DNA from: Clonostachys chloroleuca
Lineage: Eukaryota > Ascomycota > Sordariomycetes > Hypocreales > Bionectriaceae
Direction of reading: 5' to 3'
NCBI GenBank assembly: GCA_037952775.1
Contig: JBANAY010000001.1
Location: forward strand, 3,720,001-3,784,000
DNA: 64,000 nt
The position numbers were made by a program, and so were the translations under genes. Below, piece by piece: positions 44,844-54,389 of the stretch; the stretch's first letter is position 1; every line of letters begins with the position of its first letter. Below the pieces are notes generated by a model. The model was not told the origin of the DNA, made no database searches, and worked only from the letters and a program-made list of their open reading frames with translations.

Positions 44844-45212
44844 ATGTCTCAGTCATACCCAACACGGAGCCTTGCCCGTCTGATCGGACCGTCCCTCGTA
44901 GTGATGGCACTAGCCGAGGGAATACACGTTGATATCTGGTCCAACAATACACCTCCGGTCGTCTTTTTCAACGGAAACGTCCTATTCGTTGCAGGCTTGG
45001 CCATCGTTCAGGCACACAACTACTGGGCTCTCCGGCCCCCAGTCCTGGTCACCCTGATTGGATGGAGCTCGTTAAGCCTTGGTTTTTCACGCATGTTCTT
45101 CCCACGCCAGAGGCCCTATATTCATGCAAACAGCCCATGGGAGACCGTCTTCCGAATTGGGGCCCTATGTTTGGTTGGCTCCTCTGTCGCTGCCATCGGG
45201 TACATGCAGTAG
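44844..45212 (+). CDS. Small four-span membrane protein, conserved-hypothetical type
   Basis: 122 aa, single exon, ATG in context ATCATGTCT. Four hydrophobic segments are visible: LIGPSLVVMALAEG, VVFFNGNVLFVAGLAIVQ, PPVLVTLIGWSSLSLGFSRM and VFRIGALCLVGSSVAAIGYM. Polar, conserved-looking residues sit inside or next to spans (E25, H28, N43, H58, N59, R82), an arrangement more typical of a small integral membrane enzyme or channel-like protein than of random hydrophobicity. No signal peptide cleavage site. I do not recognise a named family; the function is unknown. It sits between a GH28 enzyme and an MFS permease, which may be chance. Confidence 0.75.
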   Translation: MSQSYPTRSLARLIGPSLVVMALAEGIHVDIWSNNTPPVVFFNGNVLFVAGLAIVQAHNYWALRPPVLVTLIGWSSLSLGFSRMFFPRQRPYIHANSPWETVFRIGALCLVGSSVAAIGYMQ

Positions 45213-46189
45213 AGGGCAACCAGACTATTATTCGGAGCAACTGGGCAGATTATCCAAACCTACTCCTTCGGGAGAGGGAGTTTAAAAAGCCAGCGAGGCC
45301 TCAAAGTAGACCCTGGCCCTCCACCCCCTCCCCATCAAGTGTGCGATGACGAACTAGTTTCCCTTAGATCTTTAATTGAGGCGGCGCGCGGTGCTGTTTA
45401 GAGCCTGAGACATCCCTGTTCATGATGAGCTTCTTCACATTCCGAAGGTTTCCAGTCATTCATTCCCCGATACAAGCAGTCTCTATGTCCCGTGAGCCAT
45501 TGCCATTTTTTCTTCCCATCTCTATTCCTATTTCTACATATATCGGGAAAATATAGACAAGAGTGAGCCAGTATCGACGTGATCTTGGAGAATCGGGAAT
45601 TCTGTTTCCAACCATATGGGGCCAGTCTCCCTTTTTTAAGGTGAGACAGTTTTGGGACATCTTTCGGTCTTGAGTAATCGAATTCAACATGAAGAGCCAG
45701 TTAGGTCATGTATTCTTAAAGCACTCTGATATCGCGAGCTTCGTCGCCAAGTTGAAGAATGAGGGGTTAAGGAACTGAGCCGGTTGTGGCCGCGCATCAT
45801 GAAACTCATTCGGATGTGCCCATGTATATGTATACACGCCCTTCTCATACCTTGGCAAGACATAAGGGAAGGGAGGAGAGCTCTGATTTCATTATATCGT
45901 GTGGCTATTAACGCCGGTCGCATAGAAAGTCGATGACAGTGATAGGGACAAGGAAGGGATGTGGAATGGACTTGATGTAATTCCTTCCGAGGCATGATCA
46001 GCATCATTGTCTCAGTAGAACTGCTCTCACTAGGAGATATATATGTGCAACTAAACCAAGGAGAATAGCACGGGACCACAATGGGAAAACCTCAAGTCTC
46101 CCATCAACAGCATATCCCTTACCGCAATATATCTTTCCCAAGAATCGGTTCGAGATTTCCGCCCTCCAAAGAGGTAGGTATATCGAACC
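45213..46189. other. Intergenic, promoter of the MFS permease
   Basis: No gene recognised. Short frames on both strands at 45.5-46.1 kb lack motifs and coding bias. Confidence 0.45.
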
Positions 46190-47843
46190 ATGTCAAGAAG
46201 CAGTAGCGAGGAGACTCAAGGGCCAGGCCTTGATGAACTGGTTTCGTCCGGTTACGGAATAGATGCCACCACCAAATTGACCCCTGAGGAGAATGTCATT
46301 GCAATGCAAGTTCGGAAAAAGGTCGATTACCGTATCTTGCCCATAACCCTCGTCGTATACCTGTTGGATTTTGTCGATCGTAGCAACTATTCGACAGCAA
46401 GGTTGCAAGGCCTTGAAGCTGACCTAGGCCTCACAGAATCCGAATATCAGGCAGGTGAGTCACTATCTCACCTCGCACTTAGGGAGCTCTGCCATTGACC
46501 AAGTTTATAGGACTTTCGCTATTTTTTGTAGGATATCTACTAGGCCAGGTCCCTGCAAATCTTCTTCTCAATCGATTCGCTCGCCCTTCGTATCATCTTG
46601 CATTTTTCACATGCATTTGGGGTATTATCTCAACGTGTACGGGCTTGTCTCAGGGGTTTCGAACTCTGGCTGCGTGTCGATTTCTTCTAGGTTTCGCTGG
46701 TAAGTGTTAGCTTCCTAGTATGCCACGTCTTGAAGCATATCCACTTACAACTGAACATGGAAAGAGGCACCATTCTTCCCGGGAGTCGTCTTTTGTCTCT
46801 CCAAGTGGTACACGAAACAAGAACTGGCTTTTAGAGTAGCCATCTTTTCATCGGGAAATCTCATTTCTGGTGCCTTCGCCTCGCTTATCGGCGCTGGTAT
46901 TCTAGAGGGGATTGGCCATGCTCGAGGGCTTTCTCCCTGGCAGTGGCTCTACCTTGTGACAGGGCCAGTGACAATACTCGTAGGGCTCTTCGTATGGATT
47001 ATCTTGCCTGATTTTCCCGAGAACTGGAAAGGGCTATCTCCCGAAGAACGCAGGGTGGCCACCCTCCGAGTGGCTATCGATGGATCCCAGGCAGACATCG
47101 ACGAACCTGGAATGACACAGTTCAAGGGCCTCCAAATGGCTCTCACTGACGTGAATACATATGTTCTCGGTCTTGCGTATATGTGTATAATCGGCAGTGT
47201 CGGTTTTGGGCTGTTTCTCCCGTCGCTCACGGCATCGTTGGGATACAGCCACACAGTCTCGCTGCTCCTATGCACTCCTCCATACATCTTTATGACGATA
47301 TGGCTCATTGTTCATTCTTGGCTGTCGGATAAATGGAACAGTCGATTTTGGTTCTACATGTACCCGCTCCCAATATCGATAGTCGGCTTCGTCGTCTTTA
47401 TGGCGGTGGATCCGGCTATATTTACTGCTCGGTATGTCAGCTTATTTCTCATGCCCTTCGTCTCAGCTAGTGCCGTCAGTGCATTTTCATGGGTCTCTTC
47501 GTCAATCTCTCGACCTCCAGCAAAGCGAGCGGCTGCATTTGCCATCATCAACTGTTTTGCCACCAGTGCCAGCATCTGGGTTCCCTTTGTCTACATCGCC
47601 CCCCGGTACACAATGGCCATGATCATCAACATAGTTCTCTGCGTTTGTGCCGGGATACTCGGTGTCGTCCATTTGTATGTGCTTGTGTGGCGCAACAGAA
47701 AGCTTGCTCAGATCGAGGAGGGCTCGGCCAGCATTCCAGCTAGCCCGGGACGAGGTGGTGTTCGAATGGAGGGATCTGAAGCCAAGGACGTAGAGAAAGT
47801 ATCGAGATTAGGTCACAATCGAGGGTTCCGCTATATGCTTTAG
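46190..47843 (+). CDS. MFS permease, anion:cation symporter (Dal5/ACS) family
   Basis: Model: exons 46190-46454, 46511-46699 and 46765-47843; introns 56 and 65 nt; 510 aa. After a 45-residue cytosolic N-terminus (KLTPEENVIAMQVRKKVDYR) the first span contains LVVYLLDFVDRSNYSTARL, the ACS hallmark (YLLxxxDRxNxxNA). FFVGYLLGQVPANLL and CRFLLGFAEAPFFPG are the second-span and span-4 signatures. A central loop with FPENWKGLSPEER precedes the second half, where GYSHTVSLLLCTPPYI and SWLSDKWNSR are typical. Relatives carry organic acids, vitamins, allantoate or sugar-acid products. Given the GH28 gene 2 kb away, a pectin-derived acid or oligosaccharide is a reasonable guess, not shown. The tail is hydrophilic. 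Confidence 0.94.
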
Positions 47844-49837
47844 AGTCGTTCTCGGAACGTTTGAACGTTTGAAGGAGGGATGTGCCAGGCAGAGCGTTGG
47901 TCGCTGACGTCGGTAGTACGAGAACATTATGTCAGCTAAACAAATATTGCATCAGATAACTCACCTGGGATATGTTTTCCATTGATAAATTGAGATGGCT
48001 CTTTCGCATTTAGGTGAAGTTCTGCGTTTGTTGGGAGAGATTTGGTGCATGGGGTGTTGGGAGCTGCTGAGGTTGGCAGCAGACAGAATCGGGGGAAGGA
48101 AGCATCAGGGACAGAAACTCCCATCCACTCCCACCCTCACCCACTTTCCGCCATTCTGTTCCCCGTTTGCCAATATTCGACTTCTTTTCCAGTTTTTCTC
48201 CGCAAGATATTATTATGAAGCATCATTTTGATGCCTCGTTACCGGATGGGATTTGGAACCCGGCCAAAGGCCTGGCTGAACACTTGTGTCTACGAAATCT
48301 CGTTCACGCACCCACATCATCACCCGTTGCGTTCACATTTCCCTTAAAAAGAGCTGCAGGTATAATCAATCCTTGGAATTTAATTTTAATGATGAGAGAA
48401 TGCTAGAAATCCTGTCGCCAACTACGAAGCAGATGTCTAGAATCCTCAGCTCCACGCAGCTCCACGCAGCTCCACGGAATAGCTTCCTACTACCGGTAGT
48501 ATTCACAATTTGCAGCCGTATCATCAATTCTACAATCTATCGTACCATCTAAGCATCTTTAAGGGCACATTGTCTGTCATCAGGTCTAAGCCGGTTCCAC
48601 GAATGATGCACGTACCAACGGGTCGATGAGCAGGAATGGAGTGAACGGAGAGGGTTGTAGCATGGAAGGCTTAATAAGAATCTAGATAAAAAGGATGCCG
48701 AATCAGAGTAGAATCTGACATCAAATTTTGAGAGAACAGTCGATACTCCGTGGTTTGTCCCCAAACTACAGACGGGACGTCAACACGCTAGATCTACTCT
48801 GTTGACAAACTGTCAAGCCAGCACATCCCAGATACTTTATGGTTTGAACGCAATGAATTAAATGCTACCTGTTGCATGAAACTATGCCACATGCCAGAAG
48901 AGAGTCATATGACAAATTCTAGAGTTTGATAGATCTCTAATTGACAAAAAAGGGAAACGACGCACAGAGGGCAACCAGGTGACAAATTGATACAGAAACT
49001 TGCTCTTTACCTCAGTCAACCTGCATTTCGTATGAGCCCAGCTTCAGAGGTTATCCCTACGGAAGTAGCCGAAGAGCCCATGAGCACATGTCATGCTTCT
49101 CGCTCAATGCATAGCAAATACAGTCAAATAGAGCAGACGAAGTGTTGCATCCTCCAGCCAAATGTAGATGTGCTACATATCGAGAGCAAAGAAATAGTGC
49201 TTATTCATATTGTTGCATTCTGGTGAGCCCTCAAATAGTTGCTAGGTTCCTGATCTAGTGATGGTATGTAAGTACTATAAAGCATGGGAGGTTTATGATC
49301 TGCCGTTTGTTGATCGCACGAACTGCCACGCTCCAAGTCGTCAACAGTCGCCCTTCATTTCTGCCAGCCCCTTTTCTTCCCTCTTGAACTTCCCTGCCCT
49401 CTCTTCTCTCATACAGACGCACTCTTGAATTCATTCCCACGATCTCTTCTCCAACCATCTTGGCTCGTCCAATCCTTGTTTATTCTTCCAAATGTAGATG
49501 AGAGAAGACTGATTTCACATCGACACAAGCAGACCAAGATGGCTTCTTTTTTTCATTTCCCGGCCTAGCTTCCTCTTCCTTTTTCTTCTTTTCGTTGATC
49601 AACTCACGATACTGAAGAGTGAGTCACTATCGCGTACCAACTCTCCAATCCTACCCAAGAGGTCACCGGATATCAACCTACACGAGGGCATCGAGATTAC
49701 TTGTTCTTGTTCTTCGACTATCAAGACTTCCTATTCTCTTCGTTGATCAGTTTCCACGATACTTGAGAGCCACTACCGCGGATCATCTTTCCCCACCCAT
49801 ACCTTCAAGACGCAGCAAACCATCCAGACAAGCCAAC
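47844..49837. other. Intergenic, no gene recognised
   Basis: No supported frame. It contains a three-copy tandem repeat at 48447-48476. The final 500 bp are CT-rich and probably form the promoter and a long leader of the small 2EXR-like gene. GTGAGT near 49619 could be a splice donor in that leader. Confidence 0.45.
48447..48476. repeat. Tandem repeat, 3 x 10 bp
   Basis: CAGCTCCACG occurs three times without change at 48447-48456, 48457-48466 and 48467-48476. It lies in non-coding DNA. A slippage-type microrepeat; no function visible. Confidence 0.9.
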
Positions 49838-50365
49838 ATGTCTCAATCCAATCGTCTTATCGTCTATAGACAGTTCCCGTCCCCAGACGAACACAACGTG
49901 TTAAGCTTTCAGGCGCTCCCTTTTTCCAACTCGCCAACAAATCTGGGAAGGAATGATCTCACTCACAAGAGTCGTGAACATCCTGCCCCACGCCGTACAA
50001 CAAGCCGCAAAAGTACCGCCGGGCTTCCTGAGGTCCTATCCATCTGCCAGGAGGCTCGAGACTACGCCCTGAAGCGTTTCTTCAACATCTTCCCAGGCAG
50101 TGTACGTCAACCCGAAGCCATCCCCGATGAGCGTCCCCTCCTCGAAAAACCGGGAGATTTGGAGAGGGGCCGTGCCGCTCGAGCGTCGGAGCCCCCGACG
50201 CTCCTTCGCTACGCGGTCACGGCCCAGCCAACGCGCGCCTCGGCGGCCGACCACGGAGAGTCGCCCTCTATCGAGGACGGGTTGGGCTTCCAGCATTGCT
50301 GGAAAGAGGAAGAAGCCCTGATGATGCTACTAGGCGAGAGCGCAGTGCCAAGAACTGGTTGGTAG
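49838..50365 (+). CDS. Small 2EXR-like protein
   Basis: 175 aa from ATG 49838 (context CCAACATGTCTC). The frame is open upstream to 49619, but the first ATG is this one. Near the middle, LPEVLSICQEARDYALKRFF (residues about 67-86) matches the second conserved motif of 2EXR proteins (P-x-LLxVCxESRxxALKxY). The first motif (FPxLPxELRxxIW) is absent, so the protein is truncated or divergent; the N-terminus has only VYRQFPSPDEHNVLSFQALPF. The rest is charged and disordered, ending in a short acidic helix. Together with the interrupted gene at 31000 it makes two family members 18 kb apart. Function unknown. Codon use is like that of neighbours. Confidence 0.55.
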   Translation: MSQSNRLIVYRQFPSPDEHNVLSFQALPFSNSPTNLGRNDLTHKSREHPAPRRTTSRKSTAGLPEVLSICQEARDYALKRFFNIFPGSVRQPEAIPDERPLLEKPGDLERGRAARASEPPTLLRYAVTAQPTRASAADHGESPSIEDGLGFQHCWKEEEALMMLLGESAVPRTGW

Positions 50366-51188
50366 TGTTTCGGAGTATTTCTGCTCAATTCGATGGGATG
50401 GATGGACGAGGCAGAAAAGAAAAAACCTTACAAGAAGTTGGGGGGATATGACTTCGAGGTCACCTGGGTTGGGGCCCGCCTCTACCAGGCCCCAGGCACT
50501 TGATTGTTGACCAACGTGTGGTAGAGCTGTAATTACTTGTAATTATTTGGGTTGATTTAATGCTGTGTTGATCCAATTCCATTACGGAGGAGAGAAAGAG
50601 CGGCAATGAAAACTGGTACACGATACTTGCCCGCACCCGGCGTAATCTAGAACCTCCCCTCGTTGTAGACACACGTCTGGTTTCTCAGAAACCCCTAGGG
50701 AATCTGCCCGTTGACGCTTCCATATTCACAGACCAATCCTCTACCCATGGCCATGAACTATTCACTCAAATTCGATGAGGTTCTGCATATCCTAACCAAG
50801 AACAACAGCCCGTTACTTCCAGGCAATTCAAGTCGTCAGTGCTGTCCAACACGCCTCGAGCGCAGCCGCTGGTTATATGGGGCCATATTGTGCCCATTGG
50901 CAGCGGCCTCGTGGATGTTTGATGTTGGCCACTTTCCATGCGGTGTTATCGCCGCATGTCTCTCAATTTCTGCTTGTAGCAGAACAACAAACAGCCCCCG
51001 AGCACCAGACTTGCGTCAGTCCCAGGATTTAATGATTCAAAAATGAACAAAATTCTACGTCTGTATTACTTACATTGGTGCTGTTGGTGATTGATGCTCA
51101 ATATGATGATCTTAGTGATAATGATCAATAAAAAGTAAACAAACAAAAACCCAAAACTAAGTCACGTCGACGTCTGAACTCCTCGACC
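50366..51188. other. Intergenic, no gene recognised
   Basis: Short frames only, with a TAA/TTG-rich stretch around 51050-51160. Lies between the small 2EXR-like gene and the decayed block. Confidence 0.4.
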
Positions 51189-51753
51189 TCATCGAACATT
51201 GCCACCAGTTGCTCCCTTGTCAATTCGAGAATAGTCATCAAGGGTAGCAGCAAGATGTTTTATAGGATGGTTGGAAAACGCATCCTCTTTCTTGTACTTG
51301 TCTGTCTTCATTGTCTCGACTTCAGACAGGTCTTCCTGACCGAGGCCTTTGATCATTTCGCCCATCTCTCGAAGCTCATTGGTCATGGCTGTGAAGTACA
51401 GCTTCGATCTGTTTGCCGGTGACATGACTCGGACTTCGTGTTTCTTCAACAAACAAATTCGTTGCTTGTTGGTGCTCTGGTTGGCCATCATGTTGTCGCA
51501 AGTGGTCAACAGTTCGGCGTGCTTTGTCTTGACCGCCGCTCGGGTGTAAGTCTGCTTGACTGGAATATCCACATATTCCGGTGGACGGATGACTCCATCG
51601 TAACTCGAGCGTCCACCAGTCAGACAGGTAGTGAACGATTCGGAGGTAAGCTTCAGCTAGAGTCCAGTTCTCATCAGCCTGGACAGCGGCATTAAAATGC
51701 TGCTGGCCGACGAGCAATATCCCTACTTCCGACGGAACTACAGCTCCCTCTCG
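51189..51753 (-). pseudogene. Decayed gene fragment with frame break, family unknown
   Basis: On the minus strand two abutting frames read as coding: VPSEVGILLVGQQHFNAAV continuing to EAYLRIVHYLSDWWTLE, then one frame away SSYDGVIRPPEYVDIPVKQT through HAELLTTCDNMMANQS to the stop at 51189-51191. Both have C/G-favoured third positions and amphipathic helices. A single-base shift near 51605-51615 separates them. Stops upstream of the first block prevent an intact start. I do not recognise the family. Coding-like sequence also occurs on the opposite strand just to the right (51788-52016), so more than one gene may have decayed here. Confidence 0.45.
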
Positions 51754-51787
51754 CTATCTGCCCAAGGTGAAGAGAATTTTCAAACTC

Positions 51788-52016
51788 ATGGCTGACGACG
51801 TTAATTCCATCCCTTCTGACTTTGTTTCGACTGACAACAAGTCATGTGTGGGAATTGCTGCCACTTTTCTCAACAGCAGTGTGGCACTCAGCAAGATCGT
51901 CGAGAGCGGAAGGGGAAAACGCCCTGAAAGATGGCATGGCTAAACTCCAAACCGCTCTCAATAACCTCCTCCCTGCCCTTATCGCCAATGAGGTAGAGGT
52001 CGACGATTCATTCTGA
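51788..52016 (+). pseudogene. Decayed gene fragment on the plus strand, frame-broken
   Basis: From ATG 51788 the frame gives MADDVNSIPSDFVSTDNK and IAATFLNSSVALSKIVES, then loses sense. The neighbouring frame picks up ENALKDGMAKLQTALNNLL and ends EVEVDDSF at TGA 52014-52016. The join lies around 51903-51915. Each half is helical and codon-biased. The minus strand is also open over part of this segment, so strand assignment is not certain. Family unknown. Confidence 0.35.
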
Positions 52017-52155
52017 GGGCTTTCTTTCTTAATCACCCAAGTCTTTGCCACTTGCTCAAAAATTGCACCCTGTAGTCCTTCACCAATCTGGCGGGGTGAG
52101 GCTTCCTGGTATCTGATTGCAAACAAAGAATGTGTTAAAACCACGACCCAAGTAC

Positions 52156-52395
52156 TCAAGGTTTGGTGCATTCCCTCCCGTTGTATGCAACCACCACGGT
52201 CGGTGCTTTTTCGAACAGGTGGTAAGTTTTGCATAACACGCCGAGTTTATCACCAGTTCTTCCTCGTGCCTTTCTGATATGCTTTGCTGCGGCAAGAAGT
52301 GTGATCGTCGGAAAGGAGATTGTTACATCTCTCTTACGCTGGATAGTTGCGTCTTCCATGTTCTTCACCTTCTCGAGAATATCCCTCGTCGCTTT
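52156..52395 (-). pseudogene. Decayed gene fragment, coding-like between stops
   Basis: Minus-strand frame between an upstream TAA near 52395 and TGA at 52156-52158: KATRDILEKVKNMEDATIQR, then SFPTITLLAAAKHIRKARGR and LCKTYHLFEKAPTVVVAYNG. It is helical and codon-biased like an exon interior, without start or clean splice borders. Further minus-strand pieces of the same character follow at 52707-53051 (EIMSSLLVIAGECRYL; MWKEIDASISNFLVGG) and 53765-54028 (FLHRDCAKIIAHVLRALLLL). Together they suggest one or more multi-exon genes in decay. Family unknown. Confidence 0.35.
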
Positions 52396-54389
52396 AATTT
52401 ACCAAACGTGGGGTGGTAGAGAAGGTTTATTGTCTTGGCCTTTCTTGCTAGTGGTTTCCTTGGTTCTTTGATTTTATCAAGTAAACCGGAGTCCCACGAA
52501 TATCCATCAAAGAAGAAATAACCCCATATCGGAGAAATCGGTTATACACCTCTGACTCTTCTTCATGGCTTTTCCGCCGGGAATATCAAACCCTGAGGGT
52601 GGATGATCCCATGGCAGACCCATCAACTACGAAAACAATTCTTTTCTTCATGTCCGATCACCGAATATTCTAAGCTAACGGGATAGACACCACCATAGCC
52701 TCTCCATCAACCATGGTAGCCAAGTCTCATGAAGGTGAAGCTGTGATGTCCAACTTCCACAAGACAGCCACCAACAAGGAAATTGGAAATCGAGGCGTCA
52801 ATTTCCTTCCACATATCAGACGTCCTCGGTTCACTTAGGAGGTCACTGTCTAGGAAGCGCCGTCGCCGGGGCTTGTGTGATAGGGGCACGTTGCAGACCC
52901 TACTTAAGACAGCAAGTGTAGAGAAGCCTGCCGTCGCACATGACCTTTCGCTGTCGGCACCAGACGCAAGATATCGACACTCGCCGGCAATTACGAGCAG
53001 CGAACTCATGATCTCCCGAGGTTCTTCTCGATTCCTTCGCTGTGAAGTCACGTCATTGACTCACAATTTCATCTCCCACGCCCCCATCACCAACCCCACA
53101 GGCACACCCCAACGGCACATCTGAAAAAGAAAAGGTCTCAGCCTTCTCTTTCATCAGCACACACCGTCATCACCTTCTTTTTCCAAGACACGGATCAGCC
53201 ACACCCCCTCCCGGCGAACCCAGACAAGCTCATCTGTTCGCCAGGGCAAAAAAACCCCGGTAGGCATCTCACTAATCGAGCAGTTCATCGGTCCCTCATC
53301 CCCACACAAGTGAACCCTCAAATCGGCCCGCGTCCTGTCTCGCATCGGCCATATTGGAATTCACCAGGCCCCCCAACCAGACACAGAGGCACAGAGGGGC
53401 GCTGATTTTGATCGCCGACTTGAGACACGCCAATAACTCTATTCAGAGCGAATTGCCCCAGCCGGCTCTGTGTAATTGGTCGCGATCCTCTGGGCGTAGG
53501 ATAGCTTAAACTGGCTACTCTGCTGTCATGCTGGTTGAGCGATATTCCCATCCATGGGAAATCAATCTACCACGAGAAGAAAAGTTCCATATGAAAATGA
53601 TGCAAACTACCGTGACAGGCAGAAGGCTAGAAAGAGCCGAGAGACTCGGGGCTATGGACGTGCCGATCTGTATGCTGTTTCTTCTCCGCATGAAGCAGGT
53701 CTCACAGCACACATCAGACATTTGACCGTTGGCACAGACGGACATCAAGGCCTCAGATGGCATTTCATGATGCGAATTTCCATCTTTTCCGCTGGAGTGT
53801 TGTCTCCGAAAGTCTCATGACACTGGCAAGTTGTACTTGTTTTAGACCCTCTGAATAGAAGTGATGTGCGGCCGCGTTTGGAAGTTGTGAAGCGATCATC
53901 CCCAATGGAACATAGGGGGCTGGCACCGAGTCTTCACCGATTTGGCCTCCGAGGTCTCTCTTCAATAGTAGCAGCGCACGGAGAACATGAGCAATGATTT
54001 TTGCACAATCACGATGAAGAAACCTCAAGCCTGACCCGCCATCAGTCTTGAAGAAGAAGTGACATGTTGATGCTAAACCAGCGTGTTACTGCTGAGGATA
54101 ATGGGGACCAGTGACTACCCAAATTGCAAACAACACGATAAAATGTTTAGAGATGACACATCTCGCCGCATGAGGCAATCCGGGCAGTCTCGGTATGGGT
54201 AGTCCAAAGGCTTCTAATGCAGGACGGTGGTGGGATGAATTGCATTGCCGGAGCTATGCCATGCTTCCCAACAACATTTTCACATCCTCAACCTCACGGC
54301 CTATCCCACATGCAACCTTGGCAATTAAACACCGGCATCACGAAAAAATGCAGCCTGCTCAATCAACGCCAGTACTGAGACGGCCGCGT
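52396..54389. other. Rest of the decayed block and 3' region of the F-box gene
   Basis: Contains the two further coding-like minus-strand fragments mentioned above (52707-53051 and 53765-54028) and several short frames broken by stops. No intact gene. Confidence 0.35.
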
